A DNA stretch of 64,000 nucleotides from Olivibacter oleidegradans (GTDB lineage: Bacteria > Bacteroidota > Bacteroidia > Sphingobacteriales > Sphingobacteriaceae), in contig NZ_JBHLWO010000002.1 of assembly GCF_042432805.1 (NCBI RefSeq), forward strand, positions 62,001-126,000, written 5' to 3'. This document shows positions 51,624 through 59,611 of this stretch, one piece after another. The position numbers and the translations under genes were made by a program. Under the pieces are notes generated by a model. The model did not search any database, had not been told where the DNA came from, and was given only the letters and a program-made list of their open reading frames with translations. Within the stretch, counting starts at the first letter, position 1, and every line of letters starts with the position of its first letter.

Positions 51624-52496
51624 ATGGAGCTAAGGCATCTTGTATACTTTAAAACAGTCGCTGAACTTTTACATTTCAGTAAAGCAGCGGAACGTTTACA
51701 CATTTCTCAACCACCGCTAACGAGGCAAATAAAAGAACTAGAGACAGAATTGGGTGTGCTACTGTTTCATCGAAATAATAAACGAGTTACCTTAACTGAA
51801 GCGGGACGTTACTTTTTAAATGAATGTGGAGAACTTATGCAGCGGCTTGAGCGAAGTAAGCAGCTGGTGAAACAAATACACGAATCGGTAAGCGGCGAGT
51901 TTCAGATCGGTTATATCAGTTCAACCCCATTAAGCGGCCTTGCTAAAATACTGCAACAATTACGAGTCGAATATCCATTGTTAAAAACGCGTCTATACGA
52001 ACTTTCTACGGCAAAACAGATAAAAGCACTAAAAGAAGGGAAGCTGGACGTCGGAATTCTTCGTGCACCCATTGACTCCATTCATCTAGCGGTAAAATCA
52101 TTGTGGCAAGATCCCTTTGTACTTGTATGTGCTGATGATCATTTTGGTACACAAACGGAAGATTTAGCAAAGATTGATTTCATCTCTTATAATAGTCGTT
52201 ATGCTCCGCACTATCATCAACAGTTTGTAGCTTGTTGCCACCGGATGGGCTTCGAACCGCAAGTCGTTCATGAATGTAATAATATGCACTCCATGCTGAG
52301 ACTGGTGGAGCATGGACTTGGTATCGCTTTAGTTCCTGCGTCCATTAGAGGTCAGTACCCTTTTCTTCATGTAAAGTTTATTGAGTTAAAAGGTATCGCT
52401 GTGTATACAGAAATTGTTATGGCTTATCATCGCCGAACGGAACACCCCGCGTTGGAGAGCTTTAAAGAGTGCAGTAAGTTTTTAGCGGTCACTTAG
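51624..52496 (+). CDS. LysR-family transcriptional regulator
   Basis: A 290-residue regulator with the N-terminal winged HTH (about 1-60; FSKAAERLHISQPPLTRQIKELE) and a C-terminal substrate-binding domain of the periplasmic-binding-protein fold (about 90-290). It resembles the aromatic-compound (CatR/BenM) group by its general form, but the effector is unknown. It is divergent from the SAM methyltransferase and probably controls it and itself. Confidence 0.9.
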   Translation: MELRHLVYFKTVAELLHFSKAAERLHISQPPLTRQIKELETELGVLLFHRNNKRVTLTEAGRYFLNECGELMQRLERSKQLVKQIHESVSGEFQIGYISSTPLSGLAKILQQLRVEYPLLKTRLYELSTAKQIKALKEGKLDVGILRAPIDSIHLAVKSLWQDPFVLVCADDHFGTQTEDLAKIDFISYNSRYAPHYHQQFVACCHRMGFEPQVVHECNNMHSMLRLVEHGLGIALVPASIRGQYPFLHVKFIELKGIAVYTEIVMAYHRRTEHPALESFKECSKFLAVT

Positions 52497-52768
52497 CTGT
52501 TCATGAAGTTGTTGGACGAGAAACGTGGTAACAGTAGCACTAACAAGTCATTGAATGACTCGGTGAATGTTAACGGTACGACTTTCCTGTCTTAACGAAT
52601 CCCAGCGGCATGAGGGTTTGCTTTATAGCGGAATTTATAATATGTTTACGGCTGCTAAGCGATATAGAACAAAGGCAGAATCGGTTCGAAGCCGATTTAC
52701 GGTTGAATAGAAGCGTAATATTCAGCAAATGTGTGGATCGAAATAATTTATAAATTCTATCATATACA

Positions 52769-54187
52769 ATGGAAAGAAGAAGTTTTATCAAAAGTACCAT
52801 GGCCCTTGGTGCTGGTTACTACTTAAGTAATAACCTTGCTTTTGCGCAGTCCGAGAATTTTCCGGAAGTAAGGGTGGCAGAAAATATGCGCAATTTTACC
52901 AGTGAAGCTGTTGAAAAGGTGATAAAAACTTTTCAGAATAAAGTGAAAAACAAGGAGCTTGCTTGGCTTTTCGGAAATTGTTTTCCTAACACCTTGGATA
53001 CCACAGTGTTTTTTCAGTCGATCGACGGAATACCTGATACATACGTTATAACCGGGGATATCGACGCGATGTGGCTTAGGGATAGCAGTGCCCAAGTATG
53101 GCCATATTTAGCACTGGTGAAAGATGATAAGCCATTGGCTGATCTTATCGCCGGCGTGATCAACAGACAAAGTCACTACATTTTAAAAGATCCATACGCT
53201 AATGCGTTTTACGACGATCCCGAAAAAGTTGGCGAGTGGGCAAAGGATAAAACTGATATGAAGCCAGGGGTACATGAACGCAAGTGGGAAATCGATTCGC
53301 TTTGCTATCCCATTCGTTTAGCGTATCACTACTGGAAAGCTACAAAAGACACCAAACCGTTTAATGATACGTGGAAACAGGCTATACAGAATATTCTAAA
53401 AACCTTTAAAGAACAACAACGAAAAGATGGAACAAGTCCTTATCATTTTGAAAGGGTAACAGGCCGTGCTACAGACACCCTACCTATGGACGGCTATGGA
53501 TATCCGGTAAATCCTGTTGGACTAATCTGTTCATCGTTTCGTCCGAGTGACGATGCAACTGTACTTTCCTTTTTAATCCCGTCTAATTTCTTCGCTGTGG
53601 TCTCTTTGCGTCAGGCGGCAGAGATGTTAAAGGCGATTCATAACGATAACATTTTAGCCAAAGAGCTGACAACACTTGCACAGGAAGTAGAAGACGCTTT
53701 AGCTAAACATGCAACTACGAAGCATCCAAAATATGGCGAAATATTCGTGTTTGAAACAGATGGTTACGGAGGACATTTATTAATGGATGATTCTAATATT
53801 CCGAGCCTTTTGTCCTTACCTTATTTGGGTGCGGTGAAAGCGGATGACCCACGTTATGTGAATACGCGTAAGTTTATTCTGTCTTCTGATAACCCTTTCT
53901 TTTATAAAGGAAGTGCAGGAGAAGGAGTGGGAGGACCACACATCGGTAAAGATATGATCTGGCCAATGAGTATTGTGATGCGTGCGTTGACGAGCTCTGA
54001 TGACAAAGAGATTAAAGCCTGCATCCAAACACTACAAAAGTGCCATGGAGGCACTGGTTTCATGCACGAGTCATACCACAAAGATGACCCTAAAAAATTC
54101 ACCCGCTCGTGGTTCGCTTGGACAAACACTTTGTTTGGCGAATTGTTATGGGAAACCTTTGAGCGTAAAAAAAGCTTGTTGAGCTAA
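52769..54187 (+). CDS. Glycoside hydrolase family 125 exo-alpha-1,6-mannosidase
   Basis: A 472-residue exported protein with a twin-arginine-like signal (MERRSFIKSTMALGAGYYL). The alpha6/alpha6 barrel carries the GH125 signature TYVITGDIDAMWLRDSSAQVWPYL near residues 88-112. Other conserved segments are KWEIDSLCYPIRLAYHYWK and YGYPVNPVGLICSSFRPSDD. These enzymes remove terminal alpha-1,6-linked mannose, acting on yeast mannan or N-glycan cores. The region before it (52497-52768) shows no gene. Confidence 0.88.
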   Translation: MERRSFIKSTMALGAGYYLSNNLAFAQSENFPEVRVAENMRNFTSEAVEKVIKTFQNKVKNKELAWLFGNCFPNTLDTTVFFQSIDGIPDTYVITGDIDAMWLRDSSAQVWPYLALVKDDKPLADLIAGVINRQSHYILKDPYANAFYDDPEKVGEWAKDKTDMKPGVHERKWEIDSLCYPIRLAYHYWKATKDTKPFNDTWKQAIQNILKTFKEQQRKDGTSPYHFERVTGRATDTLPMDGYGYPVNPVGLICSSFRPSDDATVLSFLIPSNFFAVVSLRQAAEMLKAIHNDNILAKELTTLAQEVEDALAKHATTKHPKYGEIFVFETDGYGGHLLMDDSNIPSLLSLPYLGAVKADDPRYVNTRKFILSSDNPFFYKGSAGEGVGGPHIGKDMIWPMSIVMRALTSSDDKEIKACIQTLQKCHGGTGFMHESYHKDDPKKFTRSWFAWTNTLFGELLWETFERKKSLLS

Positions 54188-54215
54188 GGTTCAACTCTCT
54201 TTTTTTGTTGTAACT

Positions 54216-54254
54216 AAAATGTTTTAGTTGTTTCTGTAACAACTAAAACATTTT
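54216..54254. repeat. Long inverted repeat after the GH125 gene
   Basis: AAAATGTTTTAGTTGTT (54216-54232) and its exact reverse complement (54238-54254), 17 bp each, with a five-base loop; the match continues with ACT/AGT beyond one bulged T. It lies between the GH125 stop and the cupin start. It may be a terminator or an operator for the cupin gene; the T-tract is short (TTTTTAG). Confidence 0.6.
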
Positions 54255-54303
54255 TAGTATACAATTAAATTACTTATTTTGGCATATCCCATTGTTAACT
54301 GTA

Positions 54304-54624
54304 ATGTTCGATTTTAGTAAAAAAAATGATTGGAAGGAGGTAGGAGACGGAATCTTCCGGAAAATTCTGTCCTATAATAGCAAAATGATGATGGTTCGCG
54401 TACGTTTTGCAAAAGGAGCTATTGGTACCGTTCACCAGCATATCCACACACAATCTACTTTTGTTATCAGCGGGAAATTTGAGTTTAATATCGGAAATGA
54501 AAAGAAAGTCATCGAAGCAGGTGATACTTGTCTAATGCCATCAAATGTTTTACACGGCTGCAAATGTTTGGAAGAAGGTGAGTTACTGGATGTCTTTACG
54601 CCATTGAGGGAAGATTTTCTTTAA
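54304..54624 (+). CDS. KdgF-like cupin (unsaturated-uronate linearisation)
   Basis: From the ATG at 54304 the protein has 106 residues, a single cupin barrel. The metal-binding set is His44, His46, His48/Gln50 and His84 (VHQHIHTQ … LHG). The pattern RKILSYNSKMMMVRVRFAKGAIGTVHQH resembles KdgF, which converts 4,5-unsaturated galacturonate to 4-deoxy-L-threo-5-hexosulose uronate, the product downstream of GH88 and lyase action. Its distance from the GH88 gene (40 kb) means the link is functional inference. Its last four bases overlap the convergent GNAT gene. Confidence 0.65.
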   Translation: MFDFSKKNDWKEVGDGIFRKILSYNSKMMMVRVRFAKGAIGTVHQHIHTQSTFVISGKFEFNIGNEKKVIEAGDTCLMPSNVLHGCKCLEEGELLDVFTPLREDFL

Positions 54625-55139
54625 AAAGTTTCGTTATCCCCCTTTAATTTTTTGCTCATGATTTTGTCTTCCATTAAATATCCGGAACCGATGTCTATGT
54701 CTTCCGTCCCAATTAGTTCAAAACCTAATCGTGCATAAAATTTTTCCGCTTCATTGTGCTTGTTGACATTAAGTAATAATCTTTTATCGCCCTTGTTTAG
54801 CGCTATTTCTTCTACAGCCCTCATTAGTTTTTTTCCAACACCTTTGCCTTGTGCTTCCGGTAAGATGTAGATCTTATGGATTTTGGTTTGTAGCGCATTT
54901 TTGTAAGCTGATTCATAAGAAATAAAACCTAGACACTCGTTTTCTTCAGCTGCTAATAAAAAATGATGATTCAGTTCAGTCATTTGCCGTAATAACGATG
55001 TTGTACTATACATCATTTCGAGCATGTAACTTATTTGCTCAAAAGAAAGAATGCTACCGAAGGTTATCGGCCAAGTTTTATGAGCGATCTCTTGAATTAT
55101 ATGGATATCGTCGATTTTTGCTTTCGTAATATGTAACAT
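54621..55139 (-). CDS. GNAT-family N-acetyltransferase
   Basis: A 172-residue enzyme with the acetyl-CoA site of the fold at about 100-115 (ILPEAQGKGVGKKLM, the Q/R-x-x-G-x-G/A pattern). It opens MLHITKAKIDDIHIIQEIAHKTWPITFG, a pattern seen in acetyltransferases of unknown substrate in Bacteroidota. It transfers acetyl groups to an amine. Convergent with the cupin. Confidence 0.85.
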   Translation of the reverse strand: MLHITKAKIDDIHIIQEIAHKTWPITFGSILSFEQISYMLEMMYSTTSLLRQMTELNHHFLLAAEENECLGFISYESAYKNALQTKIHKIYILPEAQGKGVGKKLMRAVEEIALNKGDKRLLLNVNKHNEAEKFYARLGFELIGTEDIDIGSGYLMEDKIMSKKLKGDNETF

Positions 55140-55320
55140 GTGGGTCTTTTTCGCCCCGCAAAAATAAGTAAAATGCGGTTAATAGTCATATCTTAAAGAA
55201 ACACCTGGTCGAAAGTAATCCGAATGTTAAATGCACGTTATCATTTCATTATGTTTTGTACTTTAACCGTTTTTCTTAATACTTTTTAATCCATAATTCT
55301 TTCTTTTATAAGATAATAAG

Positions 55321-55692
55321 ATGTGGAAAGTTACAAAGTTTGCCATAGCAGGTGGTGTTGGGTTCACTATAGACTTTTTGTTTACTTGGTTCTTTAGAGA
55401 ACAGATCGGATTGAATCAGTATGCGGCCAACGGTATTGGTTTTTCGATGGCTGTGCTGAATAATTTTTACCTTAATAAATTTTGGACATTTAATAATAAA
55501 AGCAGTGTGAGCTTGCAATTCGGCTATTTTATTTTTTTCAGCTTGGTGGGATTAGCTTTAAACACGTTTCTTCTATTCTGTTTTGTTCATTACTGCAAGC
55601 TCAACTTCTATCTCAGCAAGTGCCTAGCTATCGGGTTGGTATTTATATGGAATTTTTTGGTAAATAATTTCATAACATTCAAAGATCAATAG
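55321..55692 (+). CDS. GtrA-family membrane protein
   Basis: A 123-residue protein with four membrane segments. It starts KFAIAGGVGFTIDFLFTWFF and includes NNFYLNKFWTF, typical of GtrA-family flippases that move undecaprenyl-linked sugars across the inner membrane. The next gene, 17 bases downstream, encodes a GT39-type glycosyltransferase, a usual partner. Confidence 0.82.
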   Translation: MWKVTKFAIAGGVGFTIDFLFTWFFREQIGLNQYAANGIGFSMAVLNNFYLNKFWTFNNKSSVSLQFGYFIFFSLVGLALNTFLLFCFVHYCKLNFYLSKCLAIGLVFIWNFLVNNFITFKDQ

Positions 55693-55709
55693 ACTTTTAA
55701 ATAGTGTCA

Positions 55710-57380
55710 ATGATGCATATATATCAGCGTGGATCGACTAATCTGGAAGAAAAAGCCTACTATATTGTAATATGGATTATCGCATTTATAAGCATTTTTA
55801 GTTTATTTGGAGGTGTGATGGAGCCGGATGGAGCGCTTTATGCATCCATTGCCAAAAATATGCTTCTTTATAATGATTGGTTGAATTTATATGTTAGGGG
55901 ACAGGATTGGCTCGATAAACCACATCTTACTTTTTGGTTAGCTGCCAGCTCTTTTAAACTGCTGGGAATAAGTGGATTTGCTTATAAGCTTCCTTCTTTG
56001 CTCTTCGGGTGGCTTGGTTCTTATTACCTATATTTACTGGGGTCAAAACTTTATAAGAGAAGGATTGCCCTAATTGCAGTCGTTATGTTCATGACCGCCT
56101 TTCACGTTGTCATATCAAATTTTGATGTAAGAGCAGAGATTTACTTAACTACGTTTACCTTAGCGGCAGTTTTTCATTATTACATAGCTTATCGCTCGTT
56201 ATCTTATCATGTCATTCCCGGTTCGTTCTTTTTGGCTTGCGGTATTATGGTAAAGGGCATTTTTGTAATCATTCCTGTTTTATCAGGTTTTATATGTTAT
56301 TGGATAATTACCAAACAATATCGAGAATTCATCAAACTAAAATGGTGGCTCGCGCTTCTTTTAGTTGGCATTTTCATCCTACCCGAACTATACGCGCTGT
56401 ACATTCAATTCGACATGCATCCTGAGAAAGTGATCTTTAATCAACAAAATGTTTCAGGTATCCGCTTTTTCTTTTGGGATAGTCAGTTTGGACGGTTTTT
56501 TAATACAGGGCCTATAAAAGGGAAGGGGGATGTCAGTTTTTTTCTCCATACTACTTTATGGGCCTTTTTACCTTGGAGCGTGATCTTTTATATAGCGGTG
56601 TTTAACAAGCTGAAGAAGCGGTCAATTATAGGAAAAAAGAAAGCGACTACTTTAATAATTAACAGCAATGCGCTCGTAGCTTTTCTTCTTTTTTCTTTTT
56701 CTGAGTTTCAATTGCCGCATTATATCATTATTGTTTTTCCTCATTTCGCACTCTTTACTGCTTCTTATTTATCTTCCTTGAAGCACAAGAAACTGAAAGC
56801 AATTTCTATCATACAACAGGTCATTTTTGTCTTAGTATTAGTGCTTTTAATCATGATTGCATTCGTGTTCGACGTGCCATTTAAGTTCTTATTTGTTGTT
56901 TTAGCTCTGCTTACCGGAACGATTGCCTATATCCTGTTTTTTCGGGTTAGTGTACGGAACTTAGTTTGTCTAAGTGCCGTGTCAGCGGTCATCTTTATGC
57001 TATTTGCTTATGCTTTTTTTTATCCGACTTTATTGCGTTATCAAGCGGGTATGGTCGCTGGTAGATGGTTGCAAAATCATCATCCAAATGGGCCAGTGAA
57101 AAGTTACCTTGGACATCGCTTTTCCTTCGATTTTTATGCACCTACTAAAGTGGAATATGTAGACGATATTTCCCAGCTTAAATCGAAAAGCGACAATAAG
57201 CAAATCGTTTTTCTTCCTACTACTAATGTACCCGATTTGACATCAAAATACCAGGTTAAGATACTCAAGAATTTCAGCGATTATCATATCACGAAATTGA
57301 AATGGGGTTTTCTCAATCACAAAACAAGGGAAAAGACGTTAACGAGCTTTTCCTTGGTGGAACTTCGCAAGATTCAGTAA
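55710..57380 (+). CDS. Glycosyltransferase family 39 (ArnT/PMT-like) membrane protein
   Basis: From the ATG at 55710 (a GTG at 55704 is the alternative) the protein has 556 residues and about 12 membrane segments. The first periplasmic loop has the acidic pair EPDGALYASIAKN and DWLDKPHLTFWL, typical of lipid-linked sugar transferases of the PMT_2/ArnT type. It transfers a sugar from a polyprenyl carrier to a lipid or protein in the periplasm. With GtrA it forms a small cell-envelope glycan unit. Confidence 0.82.
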   Translation: MMHIYQRGSTNLEEKAYYIVIWIIAFISIFSLFGGVMEPDGALYASIAKNMLLYNDWLNLYVRGQDWLDKPHLTFWLAASSFKLLGISGFAYKLPSLLFGWLGSYYLYLLGSKLYKRRIALIAVVMFMTAFHVVISNFDVRAEIYLTTFTLAAVFHYYIAYRSLSYHVIPGSFFLACGIMVKGIFVIIPVLSGFICYWIITKQYREFIKLKWWLALLLVGIFILPELYALYIQFDMHPEKVIFNQQNVSGIRFFFWDSQFGRFFNTGPIKGKGDVSFFLHTTLWAFLPWSVIFYIAVFNKLKKRSIIGKKKATTLIINSNALVAFLLFSFSEFQLPHYIIIVFPHFALFTASYLSSLKHKKLKAISIIQQVIFVLVLVLLIMIAFVFDVPFKFLFVVLALLTGTIAYILFFRVSVRNLVCLSAVSAVIFMLFAYAFFYPTLLRYQAGMVAGRWLQNHHPNGPVKSYLGHRFSFDFYAPTKVEYVDDISQLKSKSDNKQIVFLPTTNVPDLTSKYQVKILKNFSDYHITKLKWGFLNHKTREKTLTSFSLVELRKIQ

Positions 57381-57389
57381 GTTTGCTTT

Positions 57390-57851
57390 ATGGATACCAA
57401 TATGTTTGTAGAATTGACTGTTGTAAATGGCAATTATCCTTGGGACCTGCTAATGCTGGCAGATCCAAGTAAGTCAGCAATTGAAAAGTATCTATACGAC
57501 AGCGATTGTTATATTGCCCGGTGTAATGAAGTTGTCATAGGTGTAGCGGTCATAAAATCACAAGATTCGGAAGTTTATGAACTTATGAATATAGCAGTTT
57601 TTCCTGCGTACCAAAATAGGGGATATGGGAGCCAAATTTTAAACTCGCTTATAGAAATTTTAAAAAATAAGCAAGCCAATGTATTGGAAGTAGGGACAGG
57701 GTCTTTTGGATATCAACTGAAATTCTATCAAAAATTTGGTTTTAGGGTAGACCAAATTAAAACAAACTTTTTCTTAGATAACTATAGTGAACCAATTTTT
57801 GAAGATGGGCTACAACATAAGGATATGTTAATACTGCGTTTAACGCTATAA
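57390..57851 (+). CDS. GNAT-family N-acetyltransferase
   Basis: A 153-residue enzyme. Its acetyl-CoA loop reads VFPAYQNRGYGSQIL (about 71-85), followed by QANVLEVGTGSFGYQLKFYQKFGF. It lies nine bases after the GT39 gene and may be co-transcribed. The substrate is unknown. A strong terminator overlaps its stop. Confidence 0.82.
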   Translation: MDTNMFVELTVVNGNYPWDLLMLADPSKSAIEKYLYDSDCYIARCNEVVIGVAVIKSQDSEVYELMNIAVFPAYQNRGYGSQILNSLIEILKNKQANVLEVGTGSFGYQLKFYQKFGFRVDQIKTNFFLDNYSEPIFEDGLQHKDMLILRLTL

Positions 57852-57881
57852 AGGATGCCTACAATAGCGTAGGCATCCTTT
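57850..57881. terminator. Bidirectional terminator overlapping the GNAT stop
   Basis: A 13-bp perfect stem, AAAGGATGCCTAC (57850-57862) and its complement at 57869-57881 with a six-base loop, between convergent genes. Confidence 0.75.
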
Positions 57882-57883
57882 AT

Positions 57884-58114
57884 CTAAACAACCTTATCAA
57901 TTGCTGCGGCCAATTTCCGATCTTTTTCAGTTATAACATTTCCTTGATCATGTGTTGAAAGCCAAATTTCAACTTTATTCCATTCGTTGGTCCATTTCGG
58001 ATGATGGTTGGACGATTCTGCAAGCAAAGCTACCTTTGTCATAAAAGCAAAGGCATCCGAAAAGTCTTTAAACTCGAACCGTTTATATAAACTATTGTTT
58101 TCTTCTTTCCACAT
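57884..58114 (-). CDS. 4a-hydroxytetrahydrobiopterin dehydratase (PCD/DCoH)
   Basis: A 76-residue protein from the ATG at 58114 (TTG at 58120 is alternative). The family signature NHHPKWTNEWNKVEIWLSTHD holds the catalytic His37, His38 and His55. It dehydrates 4a-hydroxytetrahydropterin in the recycling of the cofactor for aromatic amino acid hydroxylases. It is shorter than typical PCDs (about 95-110), lacking the N-terminal helix. It is on the same strand as the pump operon, 51 bases downstream of its TolC gene. Confidence 0.85.
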   Translation of the reverse strand: MWKEENNSLYKRFEFKDFSDAFAFMTKVALLAESSNHHPKWTNEWNKVEIWLSTHDQGNVITEKDRKLAAAIDKVV

Positions 58115-58165
58115 AATCAACGTTTTAGCTGATAAACAATCCGAATTGATGTTTTGTTTGGCTAA

Positions 58166-59581
58166 TTACCACCCACCACCTAAAGATCGATATAGCTCTA
58201 CCATCGCAACTAATTGAGCCTTTTTTATTTGTGCTAGTTCAAGTTCGCTTTGTAGCACATTACTTTGAGCGGTAATAACCTCAAGATAGTTTGCCATGCC
58301 TGTATTGAATAATAAGTCTGCATTGTGAATGGCGCTTTGTAGTTTATTAGTACGATTCAAGGCAATGGATTGCTTTTCTTGCAGCTTGTTGAGTGCAATC
58401 AGTGCATCGGAAACTTCTCCTACTGCGGTAATCACTGATTGTCTAAACTGGATAACGCTTTTCTCATGATTAATAGCGGCCAACTCGTAATTTGTTTTTA
58501 GCTGTCGCCGTTGTAAGATTGGTTGCGCAATTCCACCGGCAACTGTTCCAAAAACAGATGCTGGAATATTAAACCAATTACTCGCTTTAAAGGAGTTAAC
58601 ACCCGCTTGTGCACTAATCGTTAACGAGGGATACATACTTGCTCTTGCATACCGTTGGTTGGCACGTGCGGCCATAACGGCCAATTCTGCTTGCTTCACA
58701 TCCGGCCGTCTACTTAGCAATAGGGAAGGGACGCCGGTATTGATTTTTTCCGGAATTTGGATATCGTCCAAGGTACTTTGCGTAGCTATACCTTCCGGTA
58801 GTTTACCACTTAAAATGCTCAGCGCGTTTTCCTGTATATTAATCTGTTGTTCAAAATCGGGAATCAATGACGCTGCCGCTAAGCGCTGTGCTTCTGCCTG
58901 TTCTAAGCCTAAAAGCGTAATCTCGCCTACATCGTATTGCTGTTTGATAATATTTAAGGTACTATCGTTCAAGGCAAGATTTTGCCGTGCAATTTTTAAT
59001 TGTTCCTGCAACATAAGCAAGTTATAATAGCCCTGTGCTACATAAGAAACAATTTGTGTTTGAACCGCTTTTTTCGCCTCCTCTGTTTGCAGATAAGATG
59101 CAAGGGCTTCCGCTTTTTGGTTCTTTATTTTGCCCCATATATCAGCTTCCCATGAGAGTGCTAGCGTCGCATTATAATCCTCTATATGGTTAGTTTTCAG
59201 AAACTGATTCAAGCTGACGCCATTTAAGCTGTTGTTAGATGGATTGGTACTGTTGGCACCCACCTGTAGACTAACATTCGGTATATATCCAGCTTTTGCT
59301 TGCTTCAACGTAGCCTGCGCGGCATCGATATTTTTTATGGCCAACTGCAAGTCCATATTGTGGGCGATAGCCGTATCAATTAACGTCTGCAAAGTCACAT
59401 CATTAAAAAAATCACGCCATGGAATGAAAGCTATACTGGTTGAATCATCCGATGGCACTTCAGCATTTCGGAAGTTGGCAGGGACGGGGGCTTCGGTTTG
59501 AATGGCCTTGTCCGTTGTTTTGCAGGCGAAGAAGAATGCCTGCAAAACAAGAATTATAAGGAGATTTGATTTACTGTTCAT
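58166..59581 (-). CDS. NodT/OprM-type outer-membrane efflux lipoprotein
   Basis: A 471-residue lipoprotein (lipobox FFAC, about residue 20) with two TolC-type repeats of coiled coil and beta strands (e.g. QLAIKNIDAAQATLKQAKAG and LLLSRRPDVKQAELAVMAARANQRYARASMYPSL, the latter a strong family hallmark). It is the exit duct of the RND pump encoded just upstream (30-base spacer). Confidence 0.92.
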   Translation of the reverse strand: MNSKSNLLIILVLQAFFFACKTTDKAIQTEAPVPANFRNAEVPSDDSTSIAFIPWRDFFNDVTLQTLIDTAIAHNMDLQLAIKNIDAAQATLKQAKAGYIPNVSLQVGANSTNPSNNSLNGVSLNQFLKTNHIEDYNATLALSWEADIWGKIKNQKAEALASYLQTEEAKKAVQTQIVSYVAQGYYNLLMLQEQLKIARQNLALNDSTLNIIKQQYDVGEITLLGLEQAEAQRLAAASLIPDFEQQINIQENALSILSGKLPEGIATQSTLDDIQIPEKINTGVPSLLLSRRPDVKQAELAVMAARANQRYARASMYPSLTISAQAGVNSFKASNWFNIPASVFGTVAGGIAQPILQRRQLKTNYELAAINHEKSVIQFRQSVITAVGEVSDALIALNKLQEKQSIALNRTNKLQSAIHNADLLFNTGMANYLEVITAQSNVLQSELELAQIKKAQLVAMVELYRSLGGGW

Positions 59582-59611
59582 TGTTTAGAATATTGTTATC
59601 CTTTATGATTA

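Noticed and set aside
52680..52706. GGTTCGAAGCC with flanking complementarity, like a tRNA T-arm
   Set aside because: No acceptor, D-arm or anticodon stem can be built from the bases upstream.
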